From the IMG/VR virus record IMGVR_UViG_3300045993_000757, positions 1 through 64,000 of that record: a stretch of DNA of 64,000 bases, one strand, 5' to 3'. Below are positions 22,297 to 32,585 of this stretch, piece after piece. The stretch's first letter is position 1. Each line of letters starts with the position of its first letter. This DNA comes from a virus. A model generated the notes under the pieces. That model searched no databases. It saw only the letters and a list, made by a program, of their open reading frames with translations, and was not told the DNA's origin. A program made the translations under genes and the position numbers.

Positions 22297-24069
22297 ATGA
22301 GTAATGGATTTGCCGAAACGTGTCAGGTCGCCATCCAGAACACGTATGCAACGTGCGGCTCTGTCACCCGCGCTAAGATCGCCCCTCTCAGTCCGACTGC
22401 CATCAAAGCCCTTTTCTACGGTTCCGACATCGGGGTCGGTCATGAAGGCGCTGGAAACCAGGAGGGCTGGAACGAAATCAAGTCCCTCCTGAAGCATCAG
22501 ATCGAGATGCAGGCGTGCGGCATTCGCCGATCCCCCCTGTATGACTGGCTGATGTCCTCGAACAAGCCCGGCCAGGGACGCCTCGTGAACGTCCACCGCG
22601 CCGCGCGCGGTCCTTCGCTCATCGCCCCCTTCATCCTCGGTCGCCAGCAGTCGATGTGGAATGCGGATCACTGGGCGCTCGTGGCCAACGTAGCCGGGAA
22701 CGCCTATTCAGGCGGGGCTCCGTTCACCATCGCTCCCTCCCTTTCCACGAACAGGGTTATCACCGTAGAGTCTTCCTTCGGCGGAACCATGGAGCTTCAC
22801 GCCGACTATTTCATCCCCGACAAGCGGATTCACGTCATGGCTCGAGGGTCTGGCGGCGCCCTGACGGTGACCCAGTGGAAGATCATCCAGGCTGCTGTGA
22901 ATGTGGCGGGAACCGGAATTGACGTTGAGGTGAAGCTCGACCAGCCGAATCAGACCGAGTCGGGAACTCTCGCTACCGCGGCATTTTTGCAGAACACAAC
23001 CGCAACGAGCGGCGTGGTATTCCTCGGCATCAACAACATCGCGGATGTTGAATACTGGTGCCGAAACATGCTGAACGTGAACACCACCAAGCTGGTGCCG
23101 TTCTGGTATCAGACCCGACGACTGACCCGCTGCGTCGATGAGAAGTACGAGGAGTTCCTGAAGCACATGATGGACAACAACGAGTGGTACTCCATTTTTG
23201 GGGACCTCCCGTTGGCTGAGCGCAACCGCCAGGACGAGGCCCGCGATCAGGTCGAGTGGATGAATGCCTTCTTCTTCGGGGAGCGCATCTCGAACAAGCA
23301 GAACCTCGACAACTGGGGTCAACTCGAAGCGATCAATACGGCGACGTCTTCCACTATCGGGATCGATGGGCAGGGCGACTTCATGGGATTCCGGGCCAAC
23401 ATGATCGGAGTCCTACCCCAGTTGAAGGCTTGCAATCGGTTCATCGATAACCAGGGAAATGCTGCGGGCTTTCCGATCAACACGTTCCTCGAGCACGACG
23501 TTTGGGACATCGTTCGTGCCCGTCGAAGCCAGAACAGGCCCTCGAACGAAATCGACATCTACACGGACGAGACCACGGCCGACGAGTTCATGCAGGCGTT
23601 CATCGCCTACTCGAAGGTAAAGACCGGTGACATCGCCAGGATTAACATCGAGCAGGGCTTCAGCGAGTGGGGATTCCCGTTCCGACGGTTCCGCCTCTAC
23701 AAGCCGATGGGCGTGTCGGTCAACCTCATCACCGACGATTTCTTCAACGATCTCGCGACGGCGGCTGGGTATAGCACCAGTGGCGCGGCACCGCATGGCG
23801 CCGGAGCCTCCGGGCTTGGCAAGTTCATGATGATTCTCGACATGGGCAAGAACGGGACGATCTATCCCGCGATCCTTTCCACGAACCGCAAGCAGTACAC
23901 GGTGGGCGACATCAACGACCTGTCGAAGATCGACAAGACCTACTCCTGCGTGATGGAGAATCCTCGCCAGCGCAAGACTCTCACATCGACCACCACGACC
24001 GCGGTTGTCGAGTGCCCCGCGAATTCGCTCGTCGTAGCGAACTTCGACAAGATCGTCTCGGGCGTCTAA
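22297..24069 (+). CDS. Probable major capsid protein (590 aa)
   Basis: The start at 22297 (MSNGFAETCQVAIQNTYATC) is preferred over an upstream in-frame ATG whose added residues lie in intergenic sequence. The protein is large, without membrane segments or enzymatic motifs, and is followed by a strong terminator, as often seen for highly expressed capsid genes. The composition (aromatic/beta-rich body, many N, T, G) is compatible with an HK97-like fold, but I cannot confirm the fold from sequence. Position two genes after the terminase supports the call; a tail sheath or tube protein is the main alternative. Confidence 0.6.
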   Translation: MSNGFAETCQVAIQNTYATCGSVTRAKIAPLSPTAIKALFYGSDIGVGHEGAGNQEGWNEIKSLLKHQIEMQACGIRRSPLYDWLMSSNKPGQGRLVNVHRAARGPSLIAPFILGRQQSMWNADHWALVANVAGNAYSGGAPFTIAPSLSTNRVITVESSFGGTMELHADYFIPDKRIHVMARGSGGALTVTQWKIIQAAVNVAGTGIDVEVKLDQPNQTESGTLATAAFLQNTTATSGVVFLGINNIADVEYWCRNMLNVNTTKLVPFWYQTRRLTRCVDEKYEEFLKHMMDNNEWYSIFGDLPLAERNRQDEARDQVEWMNAFFFGERISNKQNLDNWGQLEAINTATSSTIGIDGQGDFMGFRANMIGVLPQLKACNRFIDNQGNAAGFPINTFLEHDVWDIVRARRSQNRPSNEIDIYTDETTADEFMQAFIAYSKVKTGDIARINIEQGFSEWGFPFRRFRLYKPMGVSVNLITDDFFNDLATAAGYSTSGAAPHGAGASGLGKFMMILDMGKNGTIYPAILSTNRKQYTVGDINDLSKIDKTYSCVMENPRQRKTLTSTTTTAVVECPANSLVVANFDKIVSGV

Positions 24070-24106
24070 ATCTGTAGAAGAAATCCTCGCGGATCTTCGA
24101 TTGCTT

Positions 24107-24146
24107 GCGCCCGCGGGGTAATTCAACCTGCGGGCGCTTTCATTTT
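24107..24146 (+). terminator. Intrinsic terminator after the capsid-like gene
   Basis: GCGCCCGC (24107-24114) and GCGGGCGC (24130-24137) form a perfect 8-bp stem with a 15-nt loop, followed by TTTCATTTT. The next ATG (24147) directly abuts the T-tract, so the downstream gene is either read through or separately transcribed. Confidence 0.8.
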
Positions 24147-24632
24147 ATGAGATATTTCGCTTCCAGGACCGCCGAAAACCCGCTTTACACCCAGGGAGGG
24201 CCCATCATTCGCTGGCCTCAACCGGCCGGTTCGAATGAAGGCATGATCGAGGTTAACGAGGCGGATCCCCGAAACGCCGCCTCGATCAAGAGTCTGGAAC
24301 TTTGCATCGTGACCGGAACGGGCGGAGACATTCGCGAGGTCACTGTTTCTGAGTTCCAGGAATGGCAAAAAAAAACGAGTGGACTCCCGCGACACAAACC
24401 GCAACGGGACGAATACTCCGCCGGACCAATGAGGGACACATCGTCGTCCCGGCCCAAAACTTCAAACGCGCCAGTTGCTGCGGCCATCGCTGAGTCGGTT
24501 CAGCCCGCACCAGAAGCCACGGTTTCCGCGGCTGCACCGCTCCCTGCGCCCCCGCAGCCGGTAGCTGGGCAGCCTGCCAAGCCTGTTGTACTCTCTATCC
24601 CGACTCGGCGGCGGGGGGCTGTGGTCACCTGA
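24147..24632 (+). CDS. Hypothetical structural protein (161 aa)
   Basis: The start at 24147 (MRYFASRTAENPLYTQGGPI) lies right after the terminator stem; earlier in-frame codons overlap the hairpin. The first 70 residues look folded (beta-rich, IRWPQP, EGMIEVNEAD), the rest is P/A-rich and disordered, ending RRRGAVVT. The position between capsid-like and connector-like genes suggests a head or head-tail protein. No family recognised. Confidence 0.55.
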   Translation: MRYFASRTAENPLYTQGGPIIRWPQPAGSNEGMIEVNEADPRNAASIKSLELCIVTGTGGDIREVTVSEFQEWQKKTSGLPRHKPQRDEYSAGPMRDTSSSRPKTSNAPVAAAIAESVQPAPEATVSAAAPLPAPPQPVAGQPAKPVVLSIPTRRRGAVVT

Positions 24633-24635
24633 TGA

Positions 24636-26996
24636 ATGACGTTCGCGCAACTCAAGTCCAAGCTCCTCGGAACCAACGATGCCCCCGGACTCGCGTTTCC
24701 ACTCGGAACGCCTGAGAACCTTCGCCCCCAGTGCGAAGCGTTCATCGTTGAAGCTCTGATCGAGATCCAACGGTACATCCCCTGTTGGCAGACCGGGCAT
24801 TACGACGTCCACCGGGCTTCGGAAGTCATGGTTTCGAATGGGTGCTCGGTCATTACGTGCCCCACGGGTCAGATTTCCGAGGTCTTCACCATCACGACGT
24901 CCGACGATGGATCTGGATGGGAGCATCCGATACCCTATGTCCCTGTCGATCTTCAGTATCTTCGCCGATGGATGGGGCGATTCCGGTCTTCATTCCGGTT
25001 TATGGGGCAGGAGTTCACTTCGGCGATGGCCGGTAGCGGTTATCGCCTCCCCTCCGTAGCTGACAACTCCCCTTTCGGTCGCGCGCTCTCCGGGGTTTGG
25101 TCGATCGACAAGCTCTCGAACCGACTGATCATCGCCCCGTGGCTTCAGTCCGACGAAAGCGTTGTCGTCGCCTGGACGGGCATCAAACGAACCTGGTCCG
25201 ATGCGGATGTCGTCTCGGACAACCCCGACTTCATTCGTCTGGTCAAACTCTGGCTCTTGCAGGAGTTCGGGCGACACTGGGCCTCGAGCGATTTGGCCAC
25301 GCGCGTCGATACCTGGGCCACCGCCCAGGCGGACTCCATCGTTGAGTGCCAGCACAATCAGCAGCTTCCTATGCGCGGCGGATCGCCTGAAGAAGTCGAG
25401 GCTGCGAAGGCTTTCTACTCCGCCAATCCTCCCGTGGTCCCCGTGGAGACAACCTTCGAAGATGTCCCGACTCGAATCTGCTTCGTGGGAGACACGGGAA
25501 CTGCGGATGCCAACGCCGAGGCTGTAGCTGCCCTTGTGGAAGCTCAGAACCCCGACTTGGTGGTGCTCCTGGGCGATGTGAAGTACCCTCCCAACTCCGC
25601 CGAGACGGCCCTTGCTCCGTATTCCACATTGATCGGATCCGGAAAGTTGGTCACCGCTCTTGGAAACCATGACCTGGACGGAGACGCCGGAGCATCGGTC
25701 CTGGCGGTGGTCAACAATCCCGGCAACGAGCGATATTTCAGCGTGCGAGCGGGCCCCGTCGAGGTATTCGTGATCAACGACGGCCTGAACACCGCGGGGG
25801 CCTACGTTGAGGAGGATGGGAGTTTCATGGGGTCGGTCCAGTGGGCGGCGATCAAGGGCATGATTCTGAGGAGCTGCGCCGCATTCAAAGTCGTGGTCCT
25901 GCATCACGCTCCGTTCACGAGTGGCACTCGATACTCCCCAGGGTTGCTTCAGATGCGTTGGGTGTCAGACCTGGAGGTTCATGCGGTCATCGCTGCCCAC
26001 AGTCACAATTACGAGCGGGGAGACTGGCGCGGCCGGCAGCACTTCGTGGTGGGCACTGGTGGTGGCTCGCCTCAGGATGGGTTCGTGGATTCTCCCGACC
26101 CTGAATCCAAGGAGAGAATCACGGGGTTTGGAGCACTTTTGCTGAGCGCCACCAAGACTGAGGCTAAATTCGAATTCCTGGACCTTGGAGACGTTGTCCT
26201 GGACACGATCACCATCAAGGGATGGCCGACTTACGCTTTGCTTTCGGAATCCCCCACGCTTCCTCCGGATTGGTCCGTGGGTCTTCCGCTGGCTCCAGTT
26301 TTCAGGTTGAGCCCGGCTAGCCAGCGCGTGTTCACCGGAAGCGTGGTGTCAATGCACGTGGTTGTTGCAGGAACCCCTCCCATATCACTTCAGTGGAAGG
26401 AAGATGGAATTGCAATTCCGGGAGCCACGTCACTGTCCTATTCCCTGACGGCTTCCAGGACCGCATTTTACACGGTTGTCGCCACCAACATTTACGGATC
26501 CTCCGAAAGCTCACCTGGCATGGTGCTTCTCGACGTTTTGGCCCAGACCACATTCGCCACGGTTGCCGACATGACGGCTTCGAACCCGCTATCTTGGGCC
26601 ACAGCGGAATGCGAGAACAATGCCCCCGGAGACGACTATATGTCGTTCTGGATTCGGTCTGGGGACGAGACCCGACTTCCCAACGGGATTGATATTCTTC
26701 AGTCGAATGGGCCCGTAAATCCCGGGATTAGTCTGGTTCGCATTTTCGTTCGCGAACCCAGTGGCGGCGTGGTTTTGCCTGGGCCCGGACTTCCTCCGTA
26801 CACCGTGGATGTCCCCGTGGTAGTTGCCACCATCGAGGATCTTCAGAATTCCATCTTCACGGCGCCTCTCGTGTGGGTTGGAGATGAGTCCAATCCTATT
26901 GTGTTCCGACAGGGAAATACCAACGACCTTGATGACGGGGTTAACGGCGTCCTCAATCGGTCGGGAATTCACTACGACCGCATTCAATTTGTATGA
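24636..26996 (+). CDS. Virion protein with metallophosphoesterase and Ig-like domains (786 aa)
   Basis: Residues 1-265 resemble a head-tail connector-like domain (MTFAQLKSKLLGTNDAPG). Residues about 278-475 are a calcineurin-like metallophosphoesterase: GDTG near 285, LLGDVKYP near 309, GNHD near 343, LHHAPF near 422 and AHSHNYER near 455, giving every expected metal ligand (D, D, N, H, H, H); the last motif resembles purple acid phosphatases. Residues about 555-640 (SLQWKEDGIAIPGATSLSYS) form an Ig-like domain, followed by about 140 residues unassigned. It may hydrolyse phosphoesters on the host surface during adsorption. Confidence 0.75.
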   Translation: MTFAQLKSKLLGTNDAPGLAFPLGTPENLRPQCEAFIVEALIEIQRYIPCWQTGHYDVHRASEVMVSNGCSVITCPTGQISEVFTITTSDDGSGWEHPIPYVPVDLQYLRRWMGRFRSSFRFMGQEFTSAMAGSGYRLPSVADNSPFGRALSGVWSIDKLSNRLIIAPWLQSDESVVVAWTGIKRTWSDADVVSDNPDFIRLVKLWLLQEFGRHWASSDLATRVDTWATAQADSIVECQHNQQLPMRGGSPEEVEAAKAFYSANPPVVPVETTFEDVPTRICFVGDTGTADANAEAVAALVEAQNPDLVVLLGDVKYPPNSAETALAPYSTLIGSGKLVTALGNHDLDGDAGASVLAVVNNPGNERYFSVRAGPVEVFVINDGLNTAGAYVEEDGSFMGSVQWAAIKGMILRSCAAFKVVVLHHAPFTSGTRYSPGLLQMRWVSDLEVHAVIAAHSHNYERGDWRGRQHFVVGTGGGSPQDGFVDSPDPESKERITGFGALLLSATKTEAKFEFLDLGDVVLDTITIKGWPTYALLSESPTLPPDWSVGLPLAPVFRLSPASQRVFTGSVVSMHVVVAGTPPISLQWKEDGIAIPGATSLSYSLTASRTAFYTVVATNIYGSSESSPGMVLLDVLAQTTFATVADMTASNPLSWATAECENNAPGDDYMSFWIRSGDETRLPNGIDILQSNGPVNPGISLVRIFVREPSGGVVLPGPGLPPYTVDVPVVVATIEDLQNSIFTAPLVWVGDESNPIVFRQGNTNDLDDGVNGVLNRSGIHYDRIQFV

Positions 26997-29900
26997 AAAC
27001 CATTCCTCTGCTGGCGCTTCTCCTCATAACCGCAATCTCGGCAATGGGGCAGGGCGCGGCGAGGGTGGTGCCGACGCTCGCGCGGCTTCTTCAGATTAAT
27101 CCCTACGCGGTAGCCACGGGAGACGTCCTCGCCTACGAGGTCATCTCCCCGACCACGAGTACATCGTGGGGAGCCCCGCGAGTGGCCTTCTGGACTCCTG
27201 CCGCCACCCTCGCCCCGAACGGAACCAACGTGTTCCCCTCGCCCTTCGGCGGGCGCTGGGTGTTCATGGACAAGGACGACCCCATCCAGAATGCCTCCTG
27301 GTATGGATTCCCCAACCTGTACGCCATCGACAGCCACGGGAACCTGACGCTTGGGAATACCAACGTCGCCGGGAAGCTCTCCTCCCTGGATGCAGCCGTC
27401 CAGAACCGGGCCTTCCTCGTCCACTTCCACGACGCAGCCGACGTGAACTCTGGGCGGTTCACGGCCAACCGGCTGGGGAATGGAACGCCCACCACGAACA
27501 CCTTCCTCCGCGGTGACGGGGAATGGGCAATCATCACGACCAACGGAACGTCGATCGGCGCGGGCGGCTCGAGCATGACCGTCAAATCAGTCACCGTGAC
27601 GAACCTGACCGACAGTCCGGCACTGGGTTGGTCTATCGTCGGACAGGAGGCCTCGCCCTACATCCTCTCGGGAGCGCACATCACCAATGCGTTCCTCCCC
27701 GGGGCGACGGTGGGGAGCAGTCTGACCGCGCTCGATCTCGGAACGGACACGGGCCCATTCGGGCTGCTCTACGAGATGATGGGGAGAAGCGTGATCTCTG
27801 GGCGGGTGATCGCCATGGATGCCCCCAAAGCGCGGACAGTCCTGGACGCAGCCTGGGCCAAGCACACCCACACCAGCTTCCAAAACCTGACCATCCTGGA
27901 CCAGCTGTGGATCCAGTCCCTCAACGTCCTGACCAAGTTCAGCGAAGTAGACGTCAGCCTCACCCAACGCCAGGGCGCGAGCCCGTACTTAACGAACGTG
28001 GTCCAGGACACGCAGACGAACTTCTTCTTCGCCGGAGACAACCACGACTACCGGGCGGTGACCACGAATGCGATCCCGGGGCTGATCGGAGACCTGGCCA
28101 ACCTGGGGGCGCATCGGGTCTTCGTGAAGGGACTGGCCACAACGAACTTCGACGACATCGACCTCACTGTCGTCTCCGGGATTCGGGGATACACCAACGG
28201 CATTGGCTGGCGTGTGGTGAATGGAACCGCGACCCCTTTCATTAAGTCCAACGCGGTGCTGCACAACCCGCAGTTCGCTATCATCAACAGCCCCACCACG
28301 GTCAAGCAGCTGATGCAGCTTGGTGGCGTCACAAATCTTCACGTCCCCTATTTCAGTTCGACCCCGCCCATCGGCTCCGCGTCAGACACCAACACGATTC
28401 AGATGCGGTCTACGGACTTCGGCACGATTATCACCAACGCGAACCTGGCCTACATCACCAACGTCGTCCTGAGGACGGGCTCCGACATGACCGGGGACCT
28501 TAACCTCCTCGGAGGCGCGAATCTCTCGGTCGGTGGGAATACCACCAACCACGCCACGGTCGTGCTGGGAAACCTCACCGTCTCGGGAACGACCACGCTC
28601 TCGAACAATCTCTCAGCCCCCTCGATCACTCTCGGCGGCGCGACGCGCACGAGCTTCGACCAGCTTCAGACCGGCGACGTGATCCTCACGAACATCCTGG
28701 CGAATGCCTCAGGATCGAACTTCTGGGCCGGTGACCACACGTATAAGGCGATCACCACGAACATGATCCAGGGTCTGGTGGGCGACATCGCCGCAGCAGG
28801 GACCTATCGGGTGGCCGTGAAGGGGACGGTGATCACGAACATCGATGATGTTGGGGCGGGCGCAACGGCCAGCGTCGGATGGGTGATAACCAATGGCACG
28901 GCGACAGCGCGAGTGAAGGCTGGGGCGATCATTCGCACCCCACGGCTCGCGATCAACGATTACCCCGCTGGGGCCCAATCACTTCTCCTATCCGGAGGCG
29001 TCACGAATCTCGGCATCGCGTACTTCACCTCTCGTGGATCTGTCACGCCAGACGACGACAACCCGCTCACCATTCGGGCGACCGACCTCGGGACCATCAT
29101 CACCAACGCCGGCTTGGCCTACGGGGTCAACTACCTCCCCATCATCGGAGGCACGCTCACGGGACCTCTCACAGTCCCTAGCGTGACCGTGCAGGACTCC
29201 GCCACAGTGAACGGGGATCTCCTGGTCACTGGAGGCGCCGGGCTGCTTCATATTTACGCCGGAAGCATCCAGTTCACGGACACGAGCTTGGTCACCTCCT
29301 GGAACCAGGTGCAGGGCGGCTCTGTGATTCTGACGAACATCCAGGCGAACGCCGCCACGAATGCCTTCTGGGCGGGAGACCACGTCTACCGGGTGGTCAC
29401 GACCAACATGATTCCCGGGCTCAACGCCATGTTCGGACGGGACATTGACGGGAGCAACGTGGTGTCCGGCTACGTGCCCGTCGCACGGCTGGGCTCCGGA
29501 AGCCCCACCACGAACACGTTCCTGCGCGGGGACGGATCCTGGGCGGCCCTCACGACCAACGGCAGCGTTACCGCGGGGACGACCAACGCCATTTGGGTGA
29601 AGGGCAACTACGTCACCAACTTCCTCGACGGCCCGAACGTCTCCTTCGCGATCAGCGGGCAGCAGGCCTTCCCATACATTCCGATCGGCGCCTCGGTCAC
29701 CAACCTCAACTCCGTCGGAACGCTCACGAGCGCCGCCATCACCGCCAGCGGGGACATCACCGCCGCGTCGAGCACCCTCTCGGCGAACTCGGTGCAGGCG
29801 AACAGCCTGCTCACCAAGGCCTCCATCCACTCGGTGAACGACACGGCCTCTCCCTACCTCGCCTTCTTCGACAACGACCCCACGTCGCTCCAGCGCACGC

Positions 29901-32581
29901 TGTACGCCGTTCCCATGGCGGGCCTGTTCACGAACGTACCCAACCTCCAGGTCAAGGGGAGCCCGGTGACCAACCTCCTCGACACGGGCTCTCAGATTCA
30001 GTGGACCGTCACGGGGAAGACGGCCACGCCCAGCATCCGCTCCGGGGCGCATCTGACCAACATGATCGCCCAGACCCCGCTCATTGAAACCTCCGTGAAC
30101 AGGGCGGGCTTCGTCTCCACGCTCGGATCCTTCGGCGTCGAGAACACGTCGCTCCTCTTCGTCAACGGCATCACCGGAACGAACTCGGCGGCCTCCATGC
30201 AGGCGGTGGATCTGGGCACGATCGTGACCAACGTGGGGCTGGCCTACGCGACCAACTACGTGCCCAAGACGGGCGGCACGTACACGGGCAGTCTGATCCT
30301 CTCCAACGCAGCCAACCTCACCCTCTCGAGCGGGAACCTCCTGGTGGGCGGCAACGCCACGGTGACGAGCAACCTCACGGTCACCCAGAGCATCACCCTG
30401 GGATCGACCCGGACGAGCTTCGATCAGTTGCAGACCGGCAACCTCATCCTCACGAACGTCCTCGCGACCGTCGATCCTACGAACTTCTGGGCGGGTGACC
30501 ACACCTACCGGCCGGTGACGACCAACGCCATCCCCGGGCTCGTGCGTGATATCCTGAGCTTCCACCCCATGACGGTGGAGAGCCAGGTCGCGACGAACAT
30601 CTTCGATCCCATCGCGGCCACGAACAACATCGGGTGGACACTCTACGGGCAGCAGGCTCTCGCCTTCGTCAAACCGGGGAGCCGGCTGACCCAGAACGAG
30701 CTCATCCATCCCACCATGCAATCGACGGTCGATGCGGCCGGGTTCAACACGATCCTGACCACGGTGGGCGCGGCGAACACCTACATCCCGTTCTACCTGA
30801 CTGCCGCTCCGGGGATCTCGGCGAACCCCCTGGAGGCCGTGGACCTTGCCAGCGTGGTCTCTGGGCTGGGACTGGCCTACGCGGGCGACTACCTCCCCCT
30901 CACGGGTGGCGAGTTGTCAGGCGACCTGACGGTGCGGAGCTCACTCTACGTGACCGGGGATACGCTCCTGAATGGGAGCCTGGATGTCCCCGACATCTCG
31001 ACGTCGCTCATTCACTTCAATGACGGAACCTCCTTGAGCAGCATGAACCAGGTGCAGGGAGGATCCTCGATCCTGACCAACATCCAGGGCACAGCCGACC
31101 CGTCCTGGTTCTGGGCGGGCAACCACGTCTATAAGGCGGTGACGACCAACATGGTCCCGGGCTTGGTCGGGGACGTGGCCAACCTTCAGACCTCGATCAA
31201 CCGGCGACAGCTTGGAAGCCTCGTCCTGACGAACGTCTCCAACCTCACGGGGGGCACGTCCAACAACTTCTTCGCCGGGGACGGGGTGTTCAAGACGATC
31301 ACCACGAACATGATCCCCGGTTTGGTGCAGGACATTCTCAATGCCGCGGCTTTACCGGTTGGAGGCGGAGGAACGTGGACGAGCGTCGGGGTGAATGGGG
31401 AGTACCGGAACCAGTGGGATCTCGTGGATAGTCCCTCCATCGTGTGGGACAAGTCCGTCCCGCCACTCTTCGTCTACCAGACTCGCCCGATAATCAAACC
31501 GACTGGAGTGCTTCCGTTGCATCTCCATCCGACCACGGTCGCTTTGTTCGCGTTGGTTGATCATAATCACGTGGGTTTCAACGGAGAGCTCTGGCTCAGT
31601 GACTCGACCATAACCAGGCCCTCATTTACGACGGTCATAGGAAAGTCTGCGAGTGCGTCCTCTCTATACGGGACAGCATTAGGCGCTTCAGTCACCGTGA
31701 CGGGCACGGAAGGATCGAGCTTTGGGGCTGCTTCGGTAGTCACCGCAGCTCGAGGCACGGCGCTCGGGACGGCTGCATTGACGACCCACCCAGAAAGCAC
31801 GTCTGTCGGGTATGCCGCCGTGACGACTGCCGCAAATCAGATACGGCTTGGAAGAGAATCAGAGACAGTTTCCATACCTGGACTCTTGCAGATCGCCGGC
31901 ACCACGACCATCGGATCCACGAACGTCGCCCTAGCCATTGCCGGGAAGGCGGACCTGGGCCACGACCACCCGGCGTCGGCCATTGTTTCGGGAGTGATGG
32001 ATCCCGCTCGGCTGGCATCCTCGGGCACTCCAAGCGGATCCACATTTCTGCGCGGAGACCAGACGTGGTCGGTCCCATCTGGGAGTCCGTCCTTCGTGGC
32101 TTCAGGTGTAAGCGTTGGGGTAAACATCACTGGTTCTTTGCTCCTAGGAGTGCGTTCTGGAGAGACGCTCACGTTTGCAGCCAACACGCTCGCGAATAAA
32201 CTGATCCACGTTCAGGCGATGGGCACGTGGAGTACAGCGACGTCGAATTGGTCGGGTAACGAGATGAAGATCGTTATAGGGGGCTTCTCGTATAAGTACA
32301 CTACCGTCGAGACCGGATCCGAGGAGTTCACCAATGAGAACTGGAAGTTCGACGTTTTCATACCGGCAAGCCAAGTGTCCTCAACGTGGGGCACGTTCGA
32401 CAGGAGAACCGACAGGCCTAACGGAAGCGTACTCGGGTTCAAGACGTGGGTATCCGAGTCAGCTGCGGGGACGGGGAGCATCACGCTTACCAACCCAAAC
32501 ACTTTCGATTTGTATTTCACCAACGGGGCCCAGTCGATGAACGACGTAACCTGTACCCGAGTGGTAGTCACCATCCTCTGA
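26993..32581 (+). CDS. Giant fibre protein with Sec signal peptide (1,862 aa)
   Basis: The ATG at 26993 overlaps the previous stop by 4 nt. The protein begins MKTIPLLALLLITAISAMGQ, a clear Sec signal peptide with a likely cleavage near A/Q, very unusual for a phage fibre. The body is T/N/G/V-rich repeat sequence with at least six variants of a NF(W/F)AGDxxYxxVTTNxIPGL motif (near 28020, 28718, 29360, 30481, 31107, 31264) and FLRGDG(S/E)W copies, the marks of triple-beta-helix-type fibres. The C-terminal part after about 31600 has YadA-head-like GxAxGxxA repeats. It may be cell-surface displayed or exported during lysis instead of built into the virion. Confidence 0.75.
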   Translation: MKTIPLLALLLITAISAMGQGAARVVPTLARLLQINPYAVATGDVLAYEVISPTTSTSWGAPRVAFWTPAATLAPNGTNVFPSPFGGRWVFMDKDDPIQNASWYGFPNLYAIDSHGNLTLGNTNVAGKLSSLDAAVQNRAFLVHFHDAADVNSGRFTANRLGNGTPTTNTFLRGDGEWAIITTNGTSIGAGGSSMTVKSVTVTNLTDSPALGWSIVGQEASPYILSGAHITNAFLPGATVGSSLTALDLGTDTGPFGLLYEMMGRSVISGRVIAMDAPKARTVLDAAWAKHTHTSFQNLTILDQLWIQSLNVLTKFSEVDVSLTQRQGASPYLTNVVQDTQTNFFFAGDNHDYRAVTTNAIPGLIGDLANLGAHRVFVKGLATTNFDDIDLTVVSGIRGYTNGIGWRVVNGTATPFIKSNAVLHNPQFAIINSPTTVKQLMQLGGVTNLHVPYFSSTPPIGSASDTNTIQMRSTDFGTIITNANLAYITNVVLRTGSDMTGDLNLLGGANLSVGGNTTNHATVVLGNLTVSGTTTLSNNLSAPSITLGGATRTSFDQLQTGDVILTNILANASGSNFWAGDHTYKAITTNMIQGLVGDIAAAGTYRVAVKGTVITNIDDVGAGATASVGWVITNGTATARVKAGAIIRTPRLAINDYPAGAQSLLLSGGVTNLGIAYFTSRGSVTPDDDNPLTIRATDLGTIITNAGLAYGVNYLPIIGGTLTGPLTVPSVTVQDSATVNGDLLVTGGAGLLHIYAGSIQFTDTSLVTSWNQVQGGSVILTNIQANAATNAFWAGDHVYRVVTTNMIPGLNAMFGRDIDGSNVVSGYVPVARLGSGSPTTNTFLRGDGSWAALTTNGSVTAGTTNAIWVKGNYVTNFLDGPNVSFAISGQQAFPYIPIGASVTNLNSVGTLTSAAITASGDITAASSTLSANSVQANSLLTKASIHSVNDTASPYLAFFDNDPTSLQRTLYAVPMAGLFTNVPNLQVKGSPVTNLLDTGSQIQWTVTGKTATPSIRSGAHLTNMIAQTPLIETSVNRAGFVSTLGSFGVENTSLLFVNGITGTNSAASMQAVDLGTIVTNVGLAYATNYVPKTGGTYTGSLILSNAANLTLSSGNLLVGGNATVTSNLTVTQSITLGSTRTSFDQLQTGNLILTNVLATVDPTNFWAGDHTYRPVTTNAIPGLVRDILSFHPMTVESQVATNIFDPIAATNNIGWTLYGQQALAFVKPGSRLTQNELIHPTMQSTVDAAGFNTILTTVGAANTYIPFYLTAAPGISANPLEAVDLASVVSGLGLAYAGDYLPLTGGELSGDLTVRSSLYVTGDTLLNGSLDVPDISTSLIHFNDGTSLSSMNQVQGGSSILTNIQGTADPSWFWAGNHVYKAVTTNMVPGLVGDVANLQTSINRRQLGSLVLTNVSNLTGGTSNNFFAGDGVFKTITTNMIPGLVQDILNAAALPVGGGGTWTSVGVNGEYRNQWDLVDSPSIVWDKSVPPLFVYQTRPIIKPTGVLPLHLHPTTVALFALVDHNHVGFNGELWLSDSTITRPSFTTVIGKSASASSLYGTALGASVTVTGTEGSSFGAASVVTAARGTALGTAALTTHPESTSVGYAAVTTAANQIRLGRESETVSIPGLLQIAGTTTIGSTNVALAIAGKADLGHDHPASAIVSGVMDPARLASSGTPSGSTFLRGDQTWSVPSGSPSFVASGVSVGVNITGSLLLGVRSGETLTFAANTLANKLIHVQAMGTWSTATSNWSGNEMKIVIGGFSYKYTTVETGSEEFTNENWKFDVFIPASQVSSTWGTFDRRTDRPNGSVLGFKTWVSESAAGTGSITLTNPNTFDLYFTNGAQSMNDVTCTRVVVTIL

Positions 32582-32585
32582 ACTC

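Noticed and set aside
28988-30721. 577-aa frame opposite the first fibre gene
   Set aside because: Arises from the repeat-rich, GC-rich coding strand; product is R/G/V/H-rich without any domain pattern.
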